Of a stretch of DNA of 64,000 bases, positions 1-10,615 are shown one piece after another. The notes under the pieces were generated by a model. That model was not told where the DNA came from. It did no database searches and saw only the letters and a list, made by a program, of their open reading frames with translations. Position 1 is the first letter of the stretch. Every line of letters starts with the position of its first letter. A program made the position numbers and the translations under genes. Source of the DNA: Ectopseudomonas chengduensis (GTDB lineage Bacteria; Pseudomonadota; Gammaproteobacteria; Pseudomonadales; Pseudomonadaceae); assembly GCF_900102635.1 (NCBI RefSeq), contig NZ_FMZQ01000010.1, positions 62,001 to 126,000 on the forward strand. The letters are read 5' to 3'.

Positions 1-92
1 GCGCTGTCCGGGGCAAGGTTCCAGTAACCGAGTGCGGCCACGACGACTGCAATCAGAGCAAAGATCAGGGTGTTGAGGATTTTACGCGGCAT
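1..92 (-). CDS. lptC: LPS export protein LptC, N-terminal fragment
   Basis: Only the first 30 or so codons lie in the window; the gene continues beyond position 1. The peptide begins MPRKILNTLIFALIAVVVAA and continues GYWNL, a single membrane anchor of the kind that opens LptC. LptC receives LPS from the LptBFG ABC transporter in the inner membrane and passes it to periplasmic LptA. The ATG at 92-90 lies 8 bp after the kdsC stop, and kdsD-kdsC-lptC is the usual order, which is much of the case for the name. The beta-jellyroll domain is outside the window. Confidence 0.8.
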   Translation of the reverse strand, partial: MPRKILNTLIFALIAVVVAALGYWNLAPDS

Positions 93-100
93 GCTGTTCT

Positions 101-622
101 CTACAGGTAGGCGGCCTGGGCCGCATCCAGTGTGCCCTGGGCACGCATGATCAGTTCGCAGAATTCCCGTGCCGCACCGTCGCCGCCGCGTGCCTGGGTT
201 ACGCCATGGGCGTGCTGGCGGACGAAGCTGTCGGCGCTGGCCACGGCCATGCCCAATCCGACACGGCGAATGACTGGAAGGTCCGGCAAGTCGTCGCCAA
301 GATAAGCGACCTGTTCATAGCTTAGGCCGAGTTCGGCGAGCAGGCCGTCGAGTACCACCAGTTTGTCCTCGCGGCCCTGGAACAGGTGCTGGATACCAAG
401 GTTGTTGGCGCGGCGCTCGACCACGGGTGTCTTGCGTCCGCTGATGATGGCGGTGCGCACGCCCGAATTGATCAGCATCTTGATGCCGTGGCCGTCGAGC
501 GTGTTGAACGTCTTGAATTCGCTGCCGTCTTCGAGGAAGTACAGGCGGCCGTCGGTAAGCACGCCGTCGACGTCGAAGATCGCCAGTTTGATGGCGCGGG
601 CGCGTTGCAGCAGGTCGTTCAT
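101..622 (-). CDS. kdsC: 3-deoxy-D-manno-octulosonate-8-phosphate phosphatase KdsC
   Basis: A 173-residue HAD-superfamily phosphatase that removes phosphate from Kdo-8-phosphate to give Kdo, the inner-core sugar of LPS, in the cytoplasm. The nucleophile motif FDVDGVLTDG (Asp17 and Asp19) and the late acidic motif YLGDDLPD are both present. Length matches the compact, cap-less KdsC type. I chose the ATG at 622 rather than the GTG one codon upstream (625), because the ATG overlaps the kdsD TGA stop (TGATG), a normal coupling arrangement. It lies between kdsD and lptC, so Kdo synthesis and LPS export are co-transcribed. Confidence 0.95.
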   Translation of the reverse strand: MNDLLQRARAIKLAIFDVDGVLTDGRLYFLEDGSEFKTFNTLDGHGIKMLINSGVRTAIISGRKTPVVERRANNLGIQHLFQGREDKLVVLDGLLAELGLSYEQVAYLGDDLPDLPVIRRVGLGMAVASADSFVRQHAHGVTQARGGDGAAREFCELIMRAQGTLDAAQAAYL

Positions 623-1596
623 CACATTACTCCGGCGCGCAGCAGGTCGTGCATGTTCAGTGCACCGACCGGCTTGTCTTGGTCATCGACCACCACCAGA
701 GCGCTGATCTTGTGGTCTTCCATGATCTTCAGGGCCTCGGCTGCGAGCATTTCGGCGCGAGCGGTCTTGCCGTGCGGGGTCATCACCTCGTCGATCAGCG
801 CCTGGCGCACGTCGATGCCCTTGTCCAGGGTGCGGCGCAGATCGCCGTCGGTGAAGATGCCGGCCAGGCGGCCATCGTCTTCCATCACCACGGTCATGCC
901 CAGGCCTTTTTGGGTCATTTCCAGCAGCGCGTCACGCAGGCTGGTGCCGCGCTTGACCTGAGGCAGGCTTTCGCCGCTGTGCATCACATTCTCTACCTTG
1001 AGCAGCAGGCGTCGGCCAAGGGCGCCGCCCGGATGGGAGAAGGCGAAGTCTTCGGCGGTGAAGCCGCGCGCTTCCAGCAGGGCGATGGCCAGTGCGTCGC
1101 CCAGTACCAGGCTGGCGGTGGTCGAGGAGGTCGGCGCCAGGTTCAGTGGGCAGGCTTCCTGCGAGACGCGTGCATCGAGATTGACCTCGGCGGCCTTGGC
1201 CAATGGAGAATCCGGGTTGCCGGTCATGCTGATCAGGCGGATGCCGAGGCGTTTGATCAGCGGCAGCAGGGTGACGATCTCGGCGGTCGAGCCCGAGTTC
1301 GAGAGCGCCAGGACGATGTCGTCCTTGGTGATCATGCCCATGTCGCCATGGCTGGCTTCTGCCGGGTGGACGAAGAAAGAGGTGGTGCCAGTGCTGGCCA
1401 GGGTCGCAGCAATCTTGTTGCCGATATGCCCGGACTTGCCCATGCCGACCACGACCACACGTCCCTTGCAGCTGAGAATCAGCTCGCAGGCCTTGATGAA
1501 ATCGGCATCGATGCGGGGCAATAGCTCCTGTACCGCTTCAAGTTCGAGGCGGATGGTACGCTGCGCGGAATCAATCAGGTCGCGGGTCTGGTTCAT
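622..1596 (-). CDS. kdsD: Arabinose-5-phosphate isomerase KdsD
   Basis: A 324-residue enzyme that converts ribulose-5-phosphate to arabinose-5-phosphate, the first committed precursor of Kdo. An N-terminal SIS sugar-isomerase domain contains GMGKSGHIGNKIAATL and the family segment PAEASHGDMGM; two CBS domains fill the C-terminal third. The frame opens at a TTG at 1605, but the ATG at 1596 (MNQTRDLIDSAQ) fits the family start better. First gene of the minus-strand kdsD-kdsC-lptC run, divergent from mlaF, with a good -10 about 35 bp upstream. Confidence 0.95.
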   Translation of the reverse strand: MNQTRDLIDSAQRTIRLELEAVQELLPRIDADFIKACELILSCKGRVVVVGMGKSGHIGNKIAATLASTGTTSFFVHPAEASHGDMGMITKDDIVLALSNSGSTAEIVTLLPLIKRLGIRLISMTGNPDSPLAKAAEVNLDARVSQEACPLNLAPTSSTTASLVLGDALAIALLEARGFTAEDFAFSHPGGALGRRLLLKVENVMHSGESLPQVKRGTSLRDALLEMTQKGLGMTVVMEDDGRLAGIFTDGDLRRTLDKGIDVRQALIDEVMTPHGKTARAEMLAAEALKIMEDHKISALVVVDDQDKPVGALNMHDLLRAGVM

Positions 1597-1630
1597 GCTG
1601 GGCAAGGCTGTCGGGCGAAAAAAGACGAGG

Positions 1631-1660
1631 ATTATAACGGGAAAAGCTTGTCGTGCTCAC
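1631..1660 (-). promoter_or_regulatory. Probable sigma-70 promoter of kdsD-kdsC-lptC
   Basis: Read on the minus strand, a perfect TATAAT lies at 1636-1631, about 35 bp upstream of the kdsD ATG. The -35 region 17-18 bp further up (GTGAGC/TGAGCA) is only a weak match. The call rests on the -10 and the position. Confidence 0.45.
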
Positions 1661-1722
1661 CTTTGCCGTATGCAGGGCAGTGCCGAAGCTGTCGCAAGTC
1701 TGAACGCTGCGCCGTGGTGCTA

Positions 1723-1752
1723 TTGGGCGAGATGTTCGGCAAATGCTATAGT
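1723..1752 (+). promoter_or_regulatory. Probable sigma-70 promoter of the mla operon
   Basis: TTGGGC (1723-1728), an 18-bp spacer and TATAGT (1747-1752), the latter preceded by TGC, giving an extended -10. It sits about 90 bp upstream of mlaF in the divergent region shared with kdsD. Confidence 0.55.
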
Positions 1753-1841
1753 TCGCGGCCATTTTGGCCCCTCTGGCTGGCGCGTGTCCTCGCTTCTGGA
1801 GGCGGCGTCTGCCAGGAAGGCCTGATTTTCAAGGAGTTCAG

Positions 1842-2651
1842 ATGAGCGCCGAGCACGAGTACGCGATCGAGTTGCAGGGCGTGAGCTTTCAGCGCGGCGC
1901 GCGGTCGATTTTCGACAAGGTCGATATCCGCATACCGCGTGGCAAGGTGACCGGTATCATGGGGCCCTCCGGCTGCGGCAAGACCACGCTGCTACGCCTG
2001 ATTGCCGCTGAGCTGCGTCCTTCGGCCGGTGATGTTCGTGTGGCGGGCGTCAGCCTGCCCAAGCTGTCGCGCGACGAGCTGTTTGACATGCGCAAGCAGA
2101 TGGGCGTGCTGTTTCAGAGCGGTGCACTGTTCACCGACCTCGATGTGTTCGAGAACGTGGCCTTTCCGCTGCGTGTGCATACCCAACTGCCGGAAGAAAT
2201 GATCCGCGACATCGTCCTGATGAAGTTGCAGGCCGTTGGCCTGCGCGGAGCTCTGGAGCTGATGCCGGACGAGTTGTCTGGGGGCATGAAGCGTCGTGTC
2301 GCGCTGGCCCGAGCCATTGCACTCGATCCGCAGATTCTGCTGTATGACGAGCCTTTCGTTGGTCAGGACCCCATCGCCATGGGGGTTCTGGTGCGCCTGA
2401 TCCGCCTGCTCAACGATGCGCTGGGGATCACCAGTGTGGTGGTTTCTCACGATCTTGCAGAAACCGCCAGCATCGCCGACTACATCTATGTCGTCGGTGA
2501 TGCACAGGTGCTGGGGCAGGGCACGCCGGCCGAGTTGATGGAGTCGGATAACCCGCGCATTCGCCAGTTCATGAAGGGCATCCCGGATGGTCCGGTGCCG
2601 TTTCATTTTCCAGCGCCGGACTACCGCGAAGATCTGTTGGGGAGAGGTTGA
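1842..2651 (+). CDS. mlaF: Phospholipid ABC transporter ATP-binding protein MlaF
   Basis: A 269-residue ABC ATPase that powers the MlaFEDB complex, which moves phospholipids between inner and outer membranes to keep the outer membrane asymmetric. Walker [10 protein letters not shown] is at 41-49, the signature LSGGM at 145-149 followed by KRR, and Walker B ILLYDE at 165-170. The ATG at 1842 follows AAGGAG with good spacing; the frame is open further upstream, but that extension lacks a ribosome site. Its stop overlaps the mlaE start by one base. In Pseudomonas this operon is also called ttg2 and was first linked to solvent tolerance. Confidence 0.96.
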   Translation: MSAEHEYAIELQGVSFQRGARSIFDKVDIRIPRGKVTGIMGPSGCGKTTLLRLIAAELRPSAGDVRVAGVSLPKLSRDELFDMRKQMGVLFQSGALFTDLDVFENVAFPLRVHTQLPEEMIRDIVLMKLQAVGLRGALELMPDELSGGMKRRVALARAIALDPQILLYDEPFVGQDPIAMGVLVRLIRLLNDALGITSVVVSHDLAETASIADYIYVVGDAQVLGQGTPAELMESDNPRIRQFMKGIPDGPVPFHFPAPDYREDLLGRG

Positions 2652-3448
2652 TGCGCAGAATTTCACCGCTCGAACGGCTGCGCCTGTTCGGTCGTGCGGG
2701 TATCGATGTGGTCGCGACCCTGGGGCGCTCTGTCCTGTTTCTGGTCAGCGCTCTGTTCGGGCGCAGCCGCGCCGGCAAGCCTTTGCAACTGTTGATCAAG
2801 CAACTGTTCGCGGTTGGCGTGATGTCGCTGGCGATCATCATCGTGTCCGGCATTTTCATCGGCATGGTGCTGGCCCTGCAGGGCTACAACATTCTGGTCA
2901 GCTATGGCTCCGAGCAGGCTGTGGGGCAGATGGTCGCCCTGACCCTGCTGCGTGAACTGGGCCCGGTAGTCACCGCGCTGCTGTTCGCCGGTCGCGCCGG
3001 TTCCGCGTTGACCGCCGAAATCGGCAACATGAAGTCCACCGAGCAGCTTTCCAGTCTGGAGATGATCGGCGTCGACCCGCTGAAGTACATCGTCGCGCCG
3101 CGGCTGTGGGCCGGCTTCATCTCCATGCCGCTGCTGGCGATGATCTTCTGCGTGGTCGGCATCTGGGGGGCGGCGATGGTCGCCGTGGATTGGCTGGGGG
3201 TCTACGAAGGCTCGTTCTGGTCGAACATGCAGAACAGTGTTTCCTTTTATGACGACGTACTCAATGGCGTGATCAAGAGCATCGTCTTCGCCTTCGTGGT
3301 GACTTGGATCGCCGTGTTCCAGGGCTACGACTGCGAGCCCACTTCCGAAGGCATCAGCCGTGCGACCACGCGCACCGTGGTGTACGCCTCGCTGGCCGTA
3401 CTTGGCCTGGATTTCATTCTGACCGCTTTGATGTTTGGAGATTTCTGA
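2651..3448 (+). CDS. mlaE: Phospholipid ABC transporter permease MlaE
   Basis: A 265-residue inner-membrane permease of the MlaE/YrbE family, partner of MlaF and MlaD. Several hydrophobic spans are obvious, and the conserved segment [25 protein letters not shown] sits about residues 98-122 (given here only as the family landmark: ELGPV, AGRAGSA). The ATG overlaps the mlaF stop (TGATG) and the mlaE stop in turn overlaps the mlaD start, so the three are translationally coupled. Confidence 0.95.
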   Translation: MRRISPLERLRLFGRAGIDVVATLGRSVLFLVSALFGRSRAGKPLQLLIKQLFAVGVMSLAIIIVSGIFIGMVLALQGYNILVSYGSEQAVGQMVALTLLRELGPVVTALLFAGRAGSALTAEIGNMKSTEQLSSLEMIGVDPLKYIVAPRLWAGFISMPLLAMIFCVVGIWGAAMVAVDWLGVYEGSFWSNMQNSVSFYDDVLNGVIKSIVFAFVVTWIAVFQGYDCEPTSEGISRATTRTVVYASLAVLGLDFILTALMFGDF

Positions 3449-3918
3449 TGCAAAACCGCACGCTGGAGATTGGTGTCGGCCTGTTCCTCATGGCCGGTGT
3501 GCTGGCCCTGCTGCTGCTGGCCCTGCGCGTCAGCGGCCTGAGCGTCGGTAGCGCTGGCGATACCTACAAGGTCTACGCCTACTTCGACAACATCGCCGGG
3601 CTGACCGTGCGCGCCAAGGTCACCATGGCCGGCGTGAGCATCGGCAAGGTCACTGCGATCGATCTGGACCGTGACAGTTACATGGGCCGGGTGACCCTGG
3701 AGCTCGATGGCGGCGTCAATAACCTGCCTGAGGATTCCACCGCGTCGATCCTGACCGCGGGGCTGCTCGGTGAGAAATACATCGGCATCAGCGTTGGTGG
3801 TGACGAGGAGGTGCTCAAGGACGGCAGCACCATCCACGACACGCAGTCCTCGCTGGTGCTGGAAGACCTGATTGGCAAATTCCTGCTCAATTCGGTCAAT
3901 AAAGATGAAGCCAATTGA
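3448..3918 (+). CDS. mlaD: Phospholipid-binding MCE protein MlaD
   Basis: A 156-residue protein with one N-terminal membrane anchor (about residues 8-27) followed by an MCE domain (YFDNIAGLTVRAKVTMAGVS and onward, including LLGEKYIGI). MlaD forms a hexameric ring on the periplasmic side of MlaFE and carries the phospholipid to or from MlaC. Its start codon overlaps the mlaE stop. Confidence 0.95.
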   Translation: MQNRTLEIGVGLFLMAGVLALLLLALRVSGLSVGSAGDTYKVYAYFDNIAGLTVRAKVTMAGVSIGKVTAIDLDRDSYMGRVTLELDGGVNNLPEDSTASILTAGLLGEKYIGISVGGDEEVLKDGSTIHDTQSSLVLEDLIGKFLLNSVNKDEAN

Positions 3919-3932
3919 TGAGGGCTCCTGAC

Positions 3933-4565
3933 ATGTTCAAAACCGTGCGTAATTCCCTGCTGGCGTTGCTGGCTGCCATGCCGCTGCTGGCCGTCGCTGC
4001 ACCAAGCGCCCATGACGTGGTGCAGCAGACCACCGAAACCCTGCTGGCTGATCTGAAGGCCAACAAGGAGCAGTACCGCAACAATCCCAATGCCTTCTAC
4101 GACTCGCTCAACGAGATTCTCGGCCCAGTTGTGGATGTCGATGGCATCGCCCGTGGCGTGATGACCGTGCGCTATTCGCGTCAGGCTTCGCCTGAGCAGA
4201 TGAGTCGCTTTCAGGAGAACTTCAAGCGTAGCCTGATGCAGTTCTATGGCAATGCCCTGCTCGAGTACAACAATCAGGACATTCGCGTGCTGCCAGCCAG
4301 CGGCAGGGCCGAGGGCGAGCGCACCTCGGTCGGCATGGAAATTCGCGATGGCAAGGGCGTGGTCTACCCGCTGTCCTACACCATGGTGTCGATCGATGGT
4401 GGCTGGAAGTTGCGTAACGTGGTGATCAACGGCATCAACGTCGGCAAGCTGTTCCGTGATCAGTTCGCCCAGTCCATGCAGAACAACCGCAATGACCTCG
4501 ACAAGGTCATCGACACCTGGGCTGACACAGTCGCCAGGGCGCGTCAGGCTCGAGGCGAATCGTGA
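3933..4565 (+). CDS. mlaC: Periplasmic phospholipid shuttle MlaC
   Basis: A 210-residue exported protein of the MlaC/Ttg2D family that ferries phospholipids between the outer-membrane MlaA complex and MlaD. The start MFKTVRN is followed by a hydrophobic stretch and an AVAA cleavage-type site near residue 23, giving a clean signal peptide. An in-frame ATG at 3918 overlapping the mlaD stop would add five residues; the 3933 start was preferred because it gives the normal signal-peptide length. It ends in a 4-bp overlap with mlaB. Confidence 0.93.
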   Translation: MFKTVRNSLLALLAAMPLLAVAAPSAHDVVQQTTETLLADLKANKEQYRNNPNAFYDSLNEILGPVVDVDGIARGVMTVRYSRQASPEQMSRFQENFKRSLMQFYGNALLEYNNQDIRVLPASGRAEGERTSVGMEIRDGKGVVYPLSYTMVSIDGGWKLRNVVINGINVGKLFRDQFAQSMQNNRNDLDKVIDTWADTVARARQARGES

Positions 4566-4870
4566 GTCAGGCGAGCATCAGCGAGCGCGCTGCTGGGCAA
4601 TTGCAGCTCAGCGGTGTGCTCGATTACAGCACCGGGCCGCTGCTGCGTGAGCAGGGCGCGCGCCTGATCGCCGCCAGCAGCGCGACGCGTCTGGCGCTCG
4701 ACTGCAGCGCAGTGGAAAAGTCCAGCAGCGTCGGCCTGGCGCTGCTGCTGGCGTTCATGCGCGATGCGCGCAAGGCCGGGCGTGAGCTGACGATTAGCGC
4801 GCTGCCCGACGACATGCGCGAGATCGCCCAGGTCAGCGGCTTGCTGGAGTTGCTGCCGCTGCAAGCGTGA
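4562..4870 (+). CDS. mlaB: STAS-domain protein MlaB
   Basis: A 102-residue cytoplasmic STAS-domain protein, the small regulatory subunit that binds MlaF and stabilises the transporter. The segment LALDCSAVEKSSSVGLALLLAF corresponds to the STAS core, which in anti-sigma antagonists carries the phosphorylatable serine. The GTG start at 4562 overlaps the mlaC stop (GTGA). It is the last gene of mlaFEDCB; the next gene, ibaG, has its own promoter-like region. Confidence 0.9.
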   Translation: MSQASISERAAGQLQLSGVLDYSTGPLLREQGARLIAASSATRLALDCSAVEKSSSVGLALLLAFMRDARKAGRELTISALPDDMREIAQVSGLLELLPLQA

Positions 4871-4910
4871 ACCGTTTCCCGTCGTTCCGTCAGTGCCGGT
4901 GCTGGCGGGG

Positions 4911-4939
4911 TTCGCAGGCGGGAGGCTTTTTTGTATGAT
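4911..4939 (+). promoter_or_regulatory. Probable promoter of ibaG-murA
   Basis: TTCGCA (4911-4916), a 17-bp spacer and TATGAT (4934-4939), about 50 bp ahead of ibaG in the only real gap between mlaB and murA. Confidence 0.4.
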
Positions 4940-4987
4940 GGCCGACCCGCGGGCTCAGGTGCCCGAATGCGTCAGTCGAGGTCGAGC

Positions 4988-6515
<1,528 letters not shown>

Positions 6516-6531
6516 GCCGCCGTTGTCGTAG

Positions 6532-6554
6532 GGCCGCTCCCTGTCGGAGCGGCC
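6532..6554 (+). other. Hairpin between murA and hisG
   Basis: A perfect 9-bp stem GGCCGCTCC / GGAGCGGCC around a 5-nt loop in the 63-bp murA-hisG gap. No T-run follows, so it is not a convincing terminator; it may protect or partly separate the two messages. No histidine-rich leader peptide precedes hisG. Confidence 0.4.
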
Positions 6555-6578
6555 GCTTCCGTTCAAGGAAACCGTTTC

Positions 6579-7214
6579 ATGCTGACCATCGCCCTGTCCA
6601 AAGGCCGCATTCTTGATGACACCCTGCCGTTGCTGGCCGCGGCGGGCATCGAGCCGACCGAGAACCCGGACAAGAGCCGCAAGCTGATCATCCCGACCAC
6701 TCAGGATGACGTGCGCCTGCTGATCGTGCGTGCTACCGACGTGCCGACCTATGTCGAGCATGGCGCGGCCGACCTGGGTGTCGCCGGCAAGGACGTACTG
6801 ATGGAATACGGCGGCCAGGGCATCTACGAGCCGCTGGATCTGCAGATCGCCAAGTGCAAGCTGATGACGGCTGGCAAGGTCGGCGCGCCGGAGCCGAAAG
6901 GGCGCCTGCGCGTGGCCACCAAGTTCGTCAACGTCGCCAAGCGCTACTACGCCGAGCAGGGCCGTCAGGTCGACATCATCAAGCTGTACGGCTCGATGGA
7001 ACTGGCGCCGCTGGTGGGCCTGGCGGACAAGATCATCGATGTGGTCGACACCGGCAACACCCTGCGTGCCAACGGCCTGGAACCGCAGGAGCTGATCGCC
7101 ACCATCAGCTCGCGCCTGATCGTCAACAAGGCCTCGATGAAGATGCAGCACGCGCGCATCCAGTCCTTGATCGATACCCTGCGTGGCGCCATTGAGGCGC
7201 GACACCAAGGCTGA
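6579..7214 (+). CDS. hisG: ATP phosphoribosyltransferase HisG, short form
   Basis: A 211-residue catalytic subunit for the first step of histidine synthesis, condensing ATP with PRPP. The PRPP-binding segment [15 protein letters not shown] is present near residue 155. It is the short form, lacking the C-terminal histidine-binding domain of about 80 residues, and short HisG enzymes need the HisRS-like partner HisZ. No hisZ occurs in this window, so the partner must be elsewhere. Followed by hisD and hisC. Confidence 0.96.
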   Translation: MLTIALSKGRILDDTLPLLAAAGIEPTENPDKSRKLIIPTTQDDVRLLIVRATDVPTYVEHGAADLGVAGKDVLMEYGGQGIYEPLDLQIAKCKLMTAGKVGAPEPKGRLRVATKFVNVAKRYYAEQGRQVDIIKLYGSMELAPLVGLADKIIDVVDTGNTLRANGLEPQELIATISSRLIVNKASMKMQHARIQSLIDTLRGAIEARHQG

Positions 7215-7337
7215 TTCCTCACCGCGACGTCTGGTCGCGGCAGCCTATCCGTGTCATAGCCATTTTTCTTGGGTGCCCGCACGGTGGGCTTGCTACATTA
7301 GGGCACCTCTAAAAACGCCATTTAATGAGGTTTCGCT

Positions 7338-8648
7338 ATGACCGCACCCGTTGCCATCCGCCGACTCAACGCTGCCGACACGGACTTCGCGCGTCATCTG
7401 GATCATCTGCTGTCCTGGGAAAGCGTCTCCGACGATGGCGTCAACCAGCGCGTGCTGGAAATCATCCAGGCCGTGCGCGAGCGTGGTGATGCCGCCCTGG
7501 TCGAGTACACCCAGCGTTTCGATGGCCTGGAAGTCGCCTCCATGGCCGACCTGATCCTGCCGCGCGAGCGTCTGGAACTGGCCCTGACCCGTATCAGCGC
7601 CGAGCAGCGTCAGGCTCTCGAAGTGGCCGCCGAGCGCGTGCGCAGCTACCACGAGAAGCAGAAGCAGGATTCCTGGCGCTACACCGAAGCAGACGGCACC
7701 GTGCTGGGGCAGAAGGTCACTCCGCTGGACCGTGCTGGACTCTACGTGCCGGGCGGCAAGGCCTCCTATCCGTCCTCGGTATTGATGAACGCGATTCCTG
7801 CCAAGGTCGCCGGCGTACCCGAGGTAGTGATGGTGGTGCCGACCCCGCGCGGTGAGATCAACGAACTGGTGCTGGCCGCTGCCGCCATCGCTGGTGTCGA
7901 CCGCGTGTTCACCATCGGCGGCGCCCAGGCCGTCGCTGCGCTGGCCTATGGCACCGAGAGCGTGCCGCCGGTGGACAAGATCGTCGGCCCCGGCAACATC
8001 TACGTGGCCACCGCCAAGCGCCATGTGTTCGGCAAGGTGGGTATCGACATGATCGCCGGCCCCTCGGAGATCCTCGTGGTCTGTGATGGTCAGACCGATC
8101 CGGACTGGATCGCCATGGACCTGTTCTCCCAGGCCGAGCACGACGAAGACGCCCAGTCGATCCTGGTCAGCCCGGATGCTGACTTCCTCGATCGCGTCGC
8201 CGAGAGCATCGCCAAGTTGCTACCGACCATGGAGCGTGCCGAGATCATCCGCACCTCGCTGGAAGGCCGTGGCGCCTTGATCCAGGTAGCGGACATGGCG
8301 CAGGCCATCATCGTTGCCAACCGCATCGCGCCGGAGCACCTGGAGCTGTCGGTGGCCGACCCGGAGGCCTGGTTGCCCGAGATTCGCCACGCCGGCGCGA
8401 TCTTCATGGGCCGTTACACCGCAGAAGCCTTGGGCGATTACGTGGCCGGCCCGAATCACGTGTTGCCGACCTCCGGTACCGCGCGTTTTTCTTCGCCGCT
8501 GGGGGTGTACGACTTCCAGAAGCGCTCGTCGATCATCTTCTGCTCGCCGGATGGCGCGTCGGAGCTGGGCAAGAGCGCCTCGGTGCTGGCCCGTGGCGAG
8601 TCGCTGACCGCGCATGCGCGCAGCGCCGAGTACCGCATCAAGCCATAG
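7338..8648 (+). CDS. hisD: Histidinol dehydrogenase HisD
   Basis: A 436-residue NAD- and zinc-dependent enzyme that oxidises histidinol to histidine in two steps, the last reactions of the pathway. The motifs [22 protein letters not shown] and [10 protein letters not shown], and the later segment [14 protein letters not shown], are typical and hold the zinc ligands and catalytic histidine. Full length. It follows hisG after 123 bp. Confidence 0.97.
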   Translation: MTAPVAIRRLNAADTDFARHLDHLLSWESVSDDGVNQRVLEIIQAVRERGDAALVEYTQRFDGLEVASMADLILPRERLELALTRISAEQRQALEVAAERVRSYHEKQKQDSWRYTEADGTVLGQKVTPLDRAGLYVPGGKASYPSSVLMNAIPAKVAGVPEVVMVVPTPRGEINELVLAAAAIAGVDRVFTIGGAQAVAALAYGTESVPPVDKIVGPGNIYVATAKRHVFGKVGIDMIAGPSEILVVCDGQTDPDWIAMDLFSQAEHDEDAQSILVSPDADFLDRVAESIAKLLPTMERAEIIRTSLEGRGALIQVADMAQAIIVANRIAPEHLELSVADPEAWLPEIRHAGAIFMGRYTAEALGDYVAGPNHVLPTSGTARFSSPLGVYDFQKRSSIIFCSPDGASELGKSASVLARGESLTAHARSAEYRIKP

Positions 8649-8661
8649 GCCAGTCCGAACC

Positions 8662-8723
8662 TGTAGGAGCCAGTTCGCTGGCGAGCCGCGCCTGAAAGCA
8701 TCGCCGGCAAGCCGGCTCCTACA
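8662..8723. repeat. REP-type inverted repeat between hisD and hisC
   Basis: Arms TGTAGGAGC (8662-8670) and GCTCCTACA (8715-8723) enclose GCTGGCGA and TCGCCGGCAAGCCGGC. This is the familiar Pseudomonas extragenic palindrome (REP) arrangement with two oppositely oriented units. It may protect the hisGD message or bind gyrase or IHF, as in other bacteria; it is a dispersed repeat, not a gene. Confidence 0.75.
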
Positions 8724-8760
8724 TCAAGCAGATCGAACCATTTCGAGGAGAGAAGGGCAG

Positions 8761-9813
8761 ATGAGCAAATTCTGGAGCCCCTTCGTCAAGGACCTGGTGC
8801 CTTACGTACCGGGCGAGCAGCCCAAGCTGAGCAAGCTGGTCAAGCTCAATACCAACGAGAACCCCTACGGCCCCTCGCCCAAGGCCATCGCCGCCATGCA
8901 GGCCGAGGTCAACGATGACCTGCGCCTGTACCCCGACCCCAATGGTGACCGGCTGAAGCAGGCGGTGGCCGACTACTACGGTGTACAGACCAGCCAGGTG
9001 TTCGTCGGCAATGGCTCCGACGAGGTGTTGGCACATGCGTTCCATGGCCTGTTCCAGCACGACGCGCCGCTGCTGTTCCCGGACATCAGCTACAGCTTCT
9101 ATCCGGTTTATTGCGGCCTGTACGGTATAGAGCAGCAGCAGGTGCCGCTGGACGAGCAGTTTCAGATCCGCGTGGAGGATTATGCTCGGCCCAATGGCGG
9201 CATCATCTTCCCCAACCCCAATGCGCCGACCGGCTGTCTGCTGCCGCTCGAGGCCATCGAGCGCCTGCTGCAAGGCAGCCCGGATTCGGTAGTGCTGGTA
9301 GACGAGGCCTATATCGACTTCGGCGGTCAGACCGCCATCGCCTTGGTCGACAAATACCCCAACCTGCTGGTCACCCAGACCCTGTCCAAGTCGCGCTCCC
9401 TGGCGGGCTTACGCGTAGGCATCGCGGTTGGTCATCCAGACCTGATCGAGGCGCTGGAGCGGATCAAGAACAGCTTCAACTCCTATCCGCTCGATCGCAT
9501 GGCCATCGCGGGTGCTGCGGCGGCGTTCGAGGATCGCGCTTATTTCGAGAAAACCTGCCAGCAGGTGATCGAGAGCCGTGAGGTAGTTGTCGCCGGTCTA
9601 CAGGGGCTGGGCTTCGAGGTGCTGCCTTCGGCGGCGAACTTCGTCTTCGCCCGTCATCCGGACAAGGATGCTGCGACTCTGGCAGCCGGGCTGCGCGAGC
9701 AGGGGGTGATCGTGCGTCACTTCAAGCAACAGCGCATCGCCCAGTTCCTGCGTATCACCATCGGCACCCCGGAGCAGAACCAGGCCCTGCTGGACGCCCT
9801 GCAAGGCCTTTGA
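8761..9813 (+). CDS. hisC: Histidinol-phosphate aminotransferase HisC
   Basis: A 350-residue PLP-dependent class I/II aminotransferase that converts imidazole acetol-phosphate to histidinol-phosphate. Visible motifs include [12 protein letters not shown] near the start, the aspartate region [10 protein letters not shown] and the PLP lysine in [14 protein letters not shown]. The ATG at 8761 follows GAGGAGAGAAGG. An open frame extends upstream through the REP element, but it is not a plausible N-terminus. A strong terminator follows. Confidence 0.95.
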   Translation: MSKFWSPFVKDLVPYVPGEQPKLSKLVKLNTNENPYGPSPKAIAAMQAEVNDDLRLYPDPNGDRLKQAVADYYGVQTSQVFVGNGSDEVLAHAFHGLFQHDAPLLFPDISYSFYPVYCGLYGIEQQQVPLDEQFQIRVEDYARPNGGIIFPNPNAPTGCLLPLEAIERLLQGSPDSVVLVDEAYIDFGGQTAIALVDKYPNLLVTQTLSKSRSLAGLRVGIAVGHPDLIEALERIKNSFNSYPLDRMAIAGAAAAFEDRAYFEKTCQQVIESREVVVAGLQGLGFEVLPSAANFVFARHPDKDAATLAAGLREQGVIVRHFKQQRIAQFLRITIGTPEQNQALLDALQGL

Positions 9814-9832
9814 TCCAGGCGGCTCTGAAGAG

Positions 9833-9866
9833 AGCCGGTGGCGCGTCAGCGTCACCGGCTTTTTTC
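9833..9866 (+). terminator. Intrinsic terminator after hisC
   Basis: AGCCGGTGGCGC / GCGTCACCGGCT stem (one mismatch) followed directly by a run of six T, 20 bp after the hisC stop. Confidence 0.85.
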
Positions 9867-9882
9867 ATGGCACAGAGGGGGA

Positions 9883-10602
9883 TTACTCGTGGTGCGGCTG
9901 GCCAAGGAAGGTCAGCGAGGTGAACAGGCCGCGGCTCTCGATATTCGGGTCGTTCTCCACCGGTACATAGACCGAGGCGCTGATGATGTTCAGTGCCTCG
10001 TTGCGCACCGTTACCTGGGCGCGGCCCTCGGCATCGGTTACCGCGCTGACCTGATGCGGTGCGCCGCGATAGTCGCCGACCAGCTCGACGCCTGCCATCG
10101 GCTTGCCGTCCACCAGCACGCGCACCGGCAGCGGCTTGCCGGGGCCGACCTTGAGCGGATCGACTTGCGGAACGATGACCAGTTTCAGCGGCTCGAGGTC
10201 GGGCAGCTTGGCGCCCTCGCTGTAGATCGCCAGGCTGTACTTGTAGGTGTGCAGCGACTGGGTCGAGTTCGTCACCTGGCTGCGGCCCTGGTTGATCCAT
10301 TGGCCTTCCGGGGTCTTCGACCAGGCGCCATTGTCCAGGGCCACGCCGAGCACCGCGGGTTTCTTCAAGGGGTGCAGGCGGGCATGGTCAGACAGGCGTT
10401 CGACCGTCACCGGAATCATTCGACCTGCCGCGTCATAGGCCCAGGCGCCACTGATCTTCTCCGCCTTGAAGGCATCGTCCTCGGCGCCGTGGCCGTAGAC
10501 GACTTCGATATTGCCGCGGCGCTCTTCGGTCCAGAGGCCGTGGGCGAGAGCGCTGCTGCTGGCGAACAGGCCGGCGAGAAGCAGGTAGGCAGGAATACGC
10601 AT
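9883..10602 (-). CDS. DUF4198 periplasmic protein, partner of a TonB receptor
   Basis: A 239-residue exported protein: signal peptide MRIPAYLLLAGLFASSSALA followed by HGLWTEERRGNIEVVYGHG, a start typical of DUF4198 proteins, in which the mature protein opens with a histidine. A C-terminal Ig-like segment (PLPVRVLVDGKPMAGVELVGDY) resembles the beta domain seen in these proteins. DUF4198 members are periplasmic proteins often found near nickel or cobalt uptake genes. It starts 13 bp after the TonB-receptor stop, so the two form one operon. The substrate is unknown; metal or metallophore handling is inference. Confidence 0.8.
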   Translation of the reverse strand: MRIPAYLLLAGLFASSSALAHGLWTEERRGNIEVVYGHGAEDDAFKAEKISGAWAYDAAGRMIPVTVERLSDHARLHPLKKPAVLGVALDNGAWSKTPEGQWINQGRSQVTNSTQSLHTYKYSLAIYSEGAKLPDLEPLKLVIVPQVDPLKVGPGKPLPVRVLVDGKPMAGVELVGDYRGAPHQVSAVTDAEGRAQVTVRNEALNIISASVYVPVENDPNIESRGLFTSLTFLGQPHHE

Positions 10603-10615
10603 GTGAATCTCCGAT

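Noticed and set aside
7222..7240. CCGCGAC / GTCGCGG hairpin after hisG as a terminator or his attenuator
   Set aside because: No T-run follows and there is no histidine-rich leader peptide; it is only a short inverted repeat.
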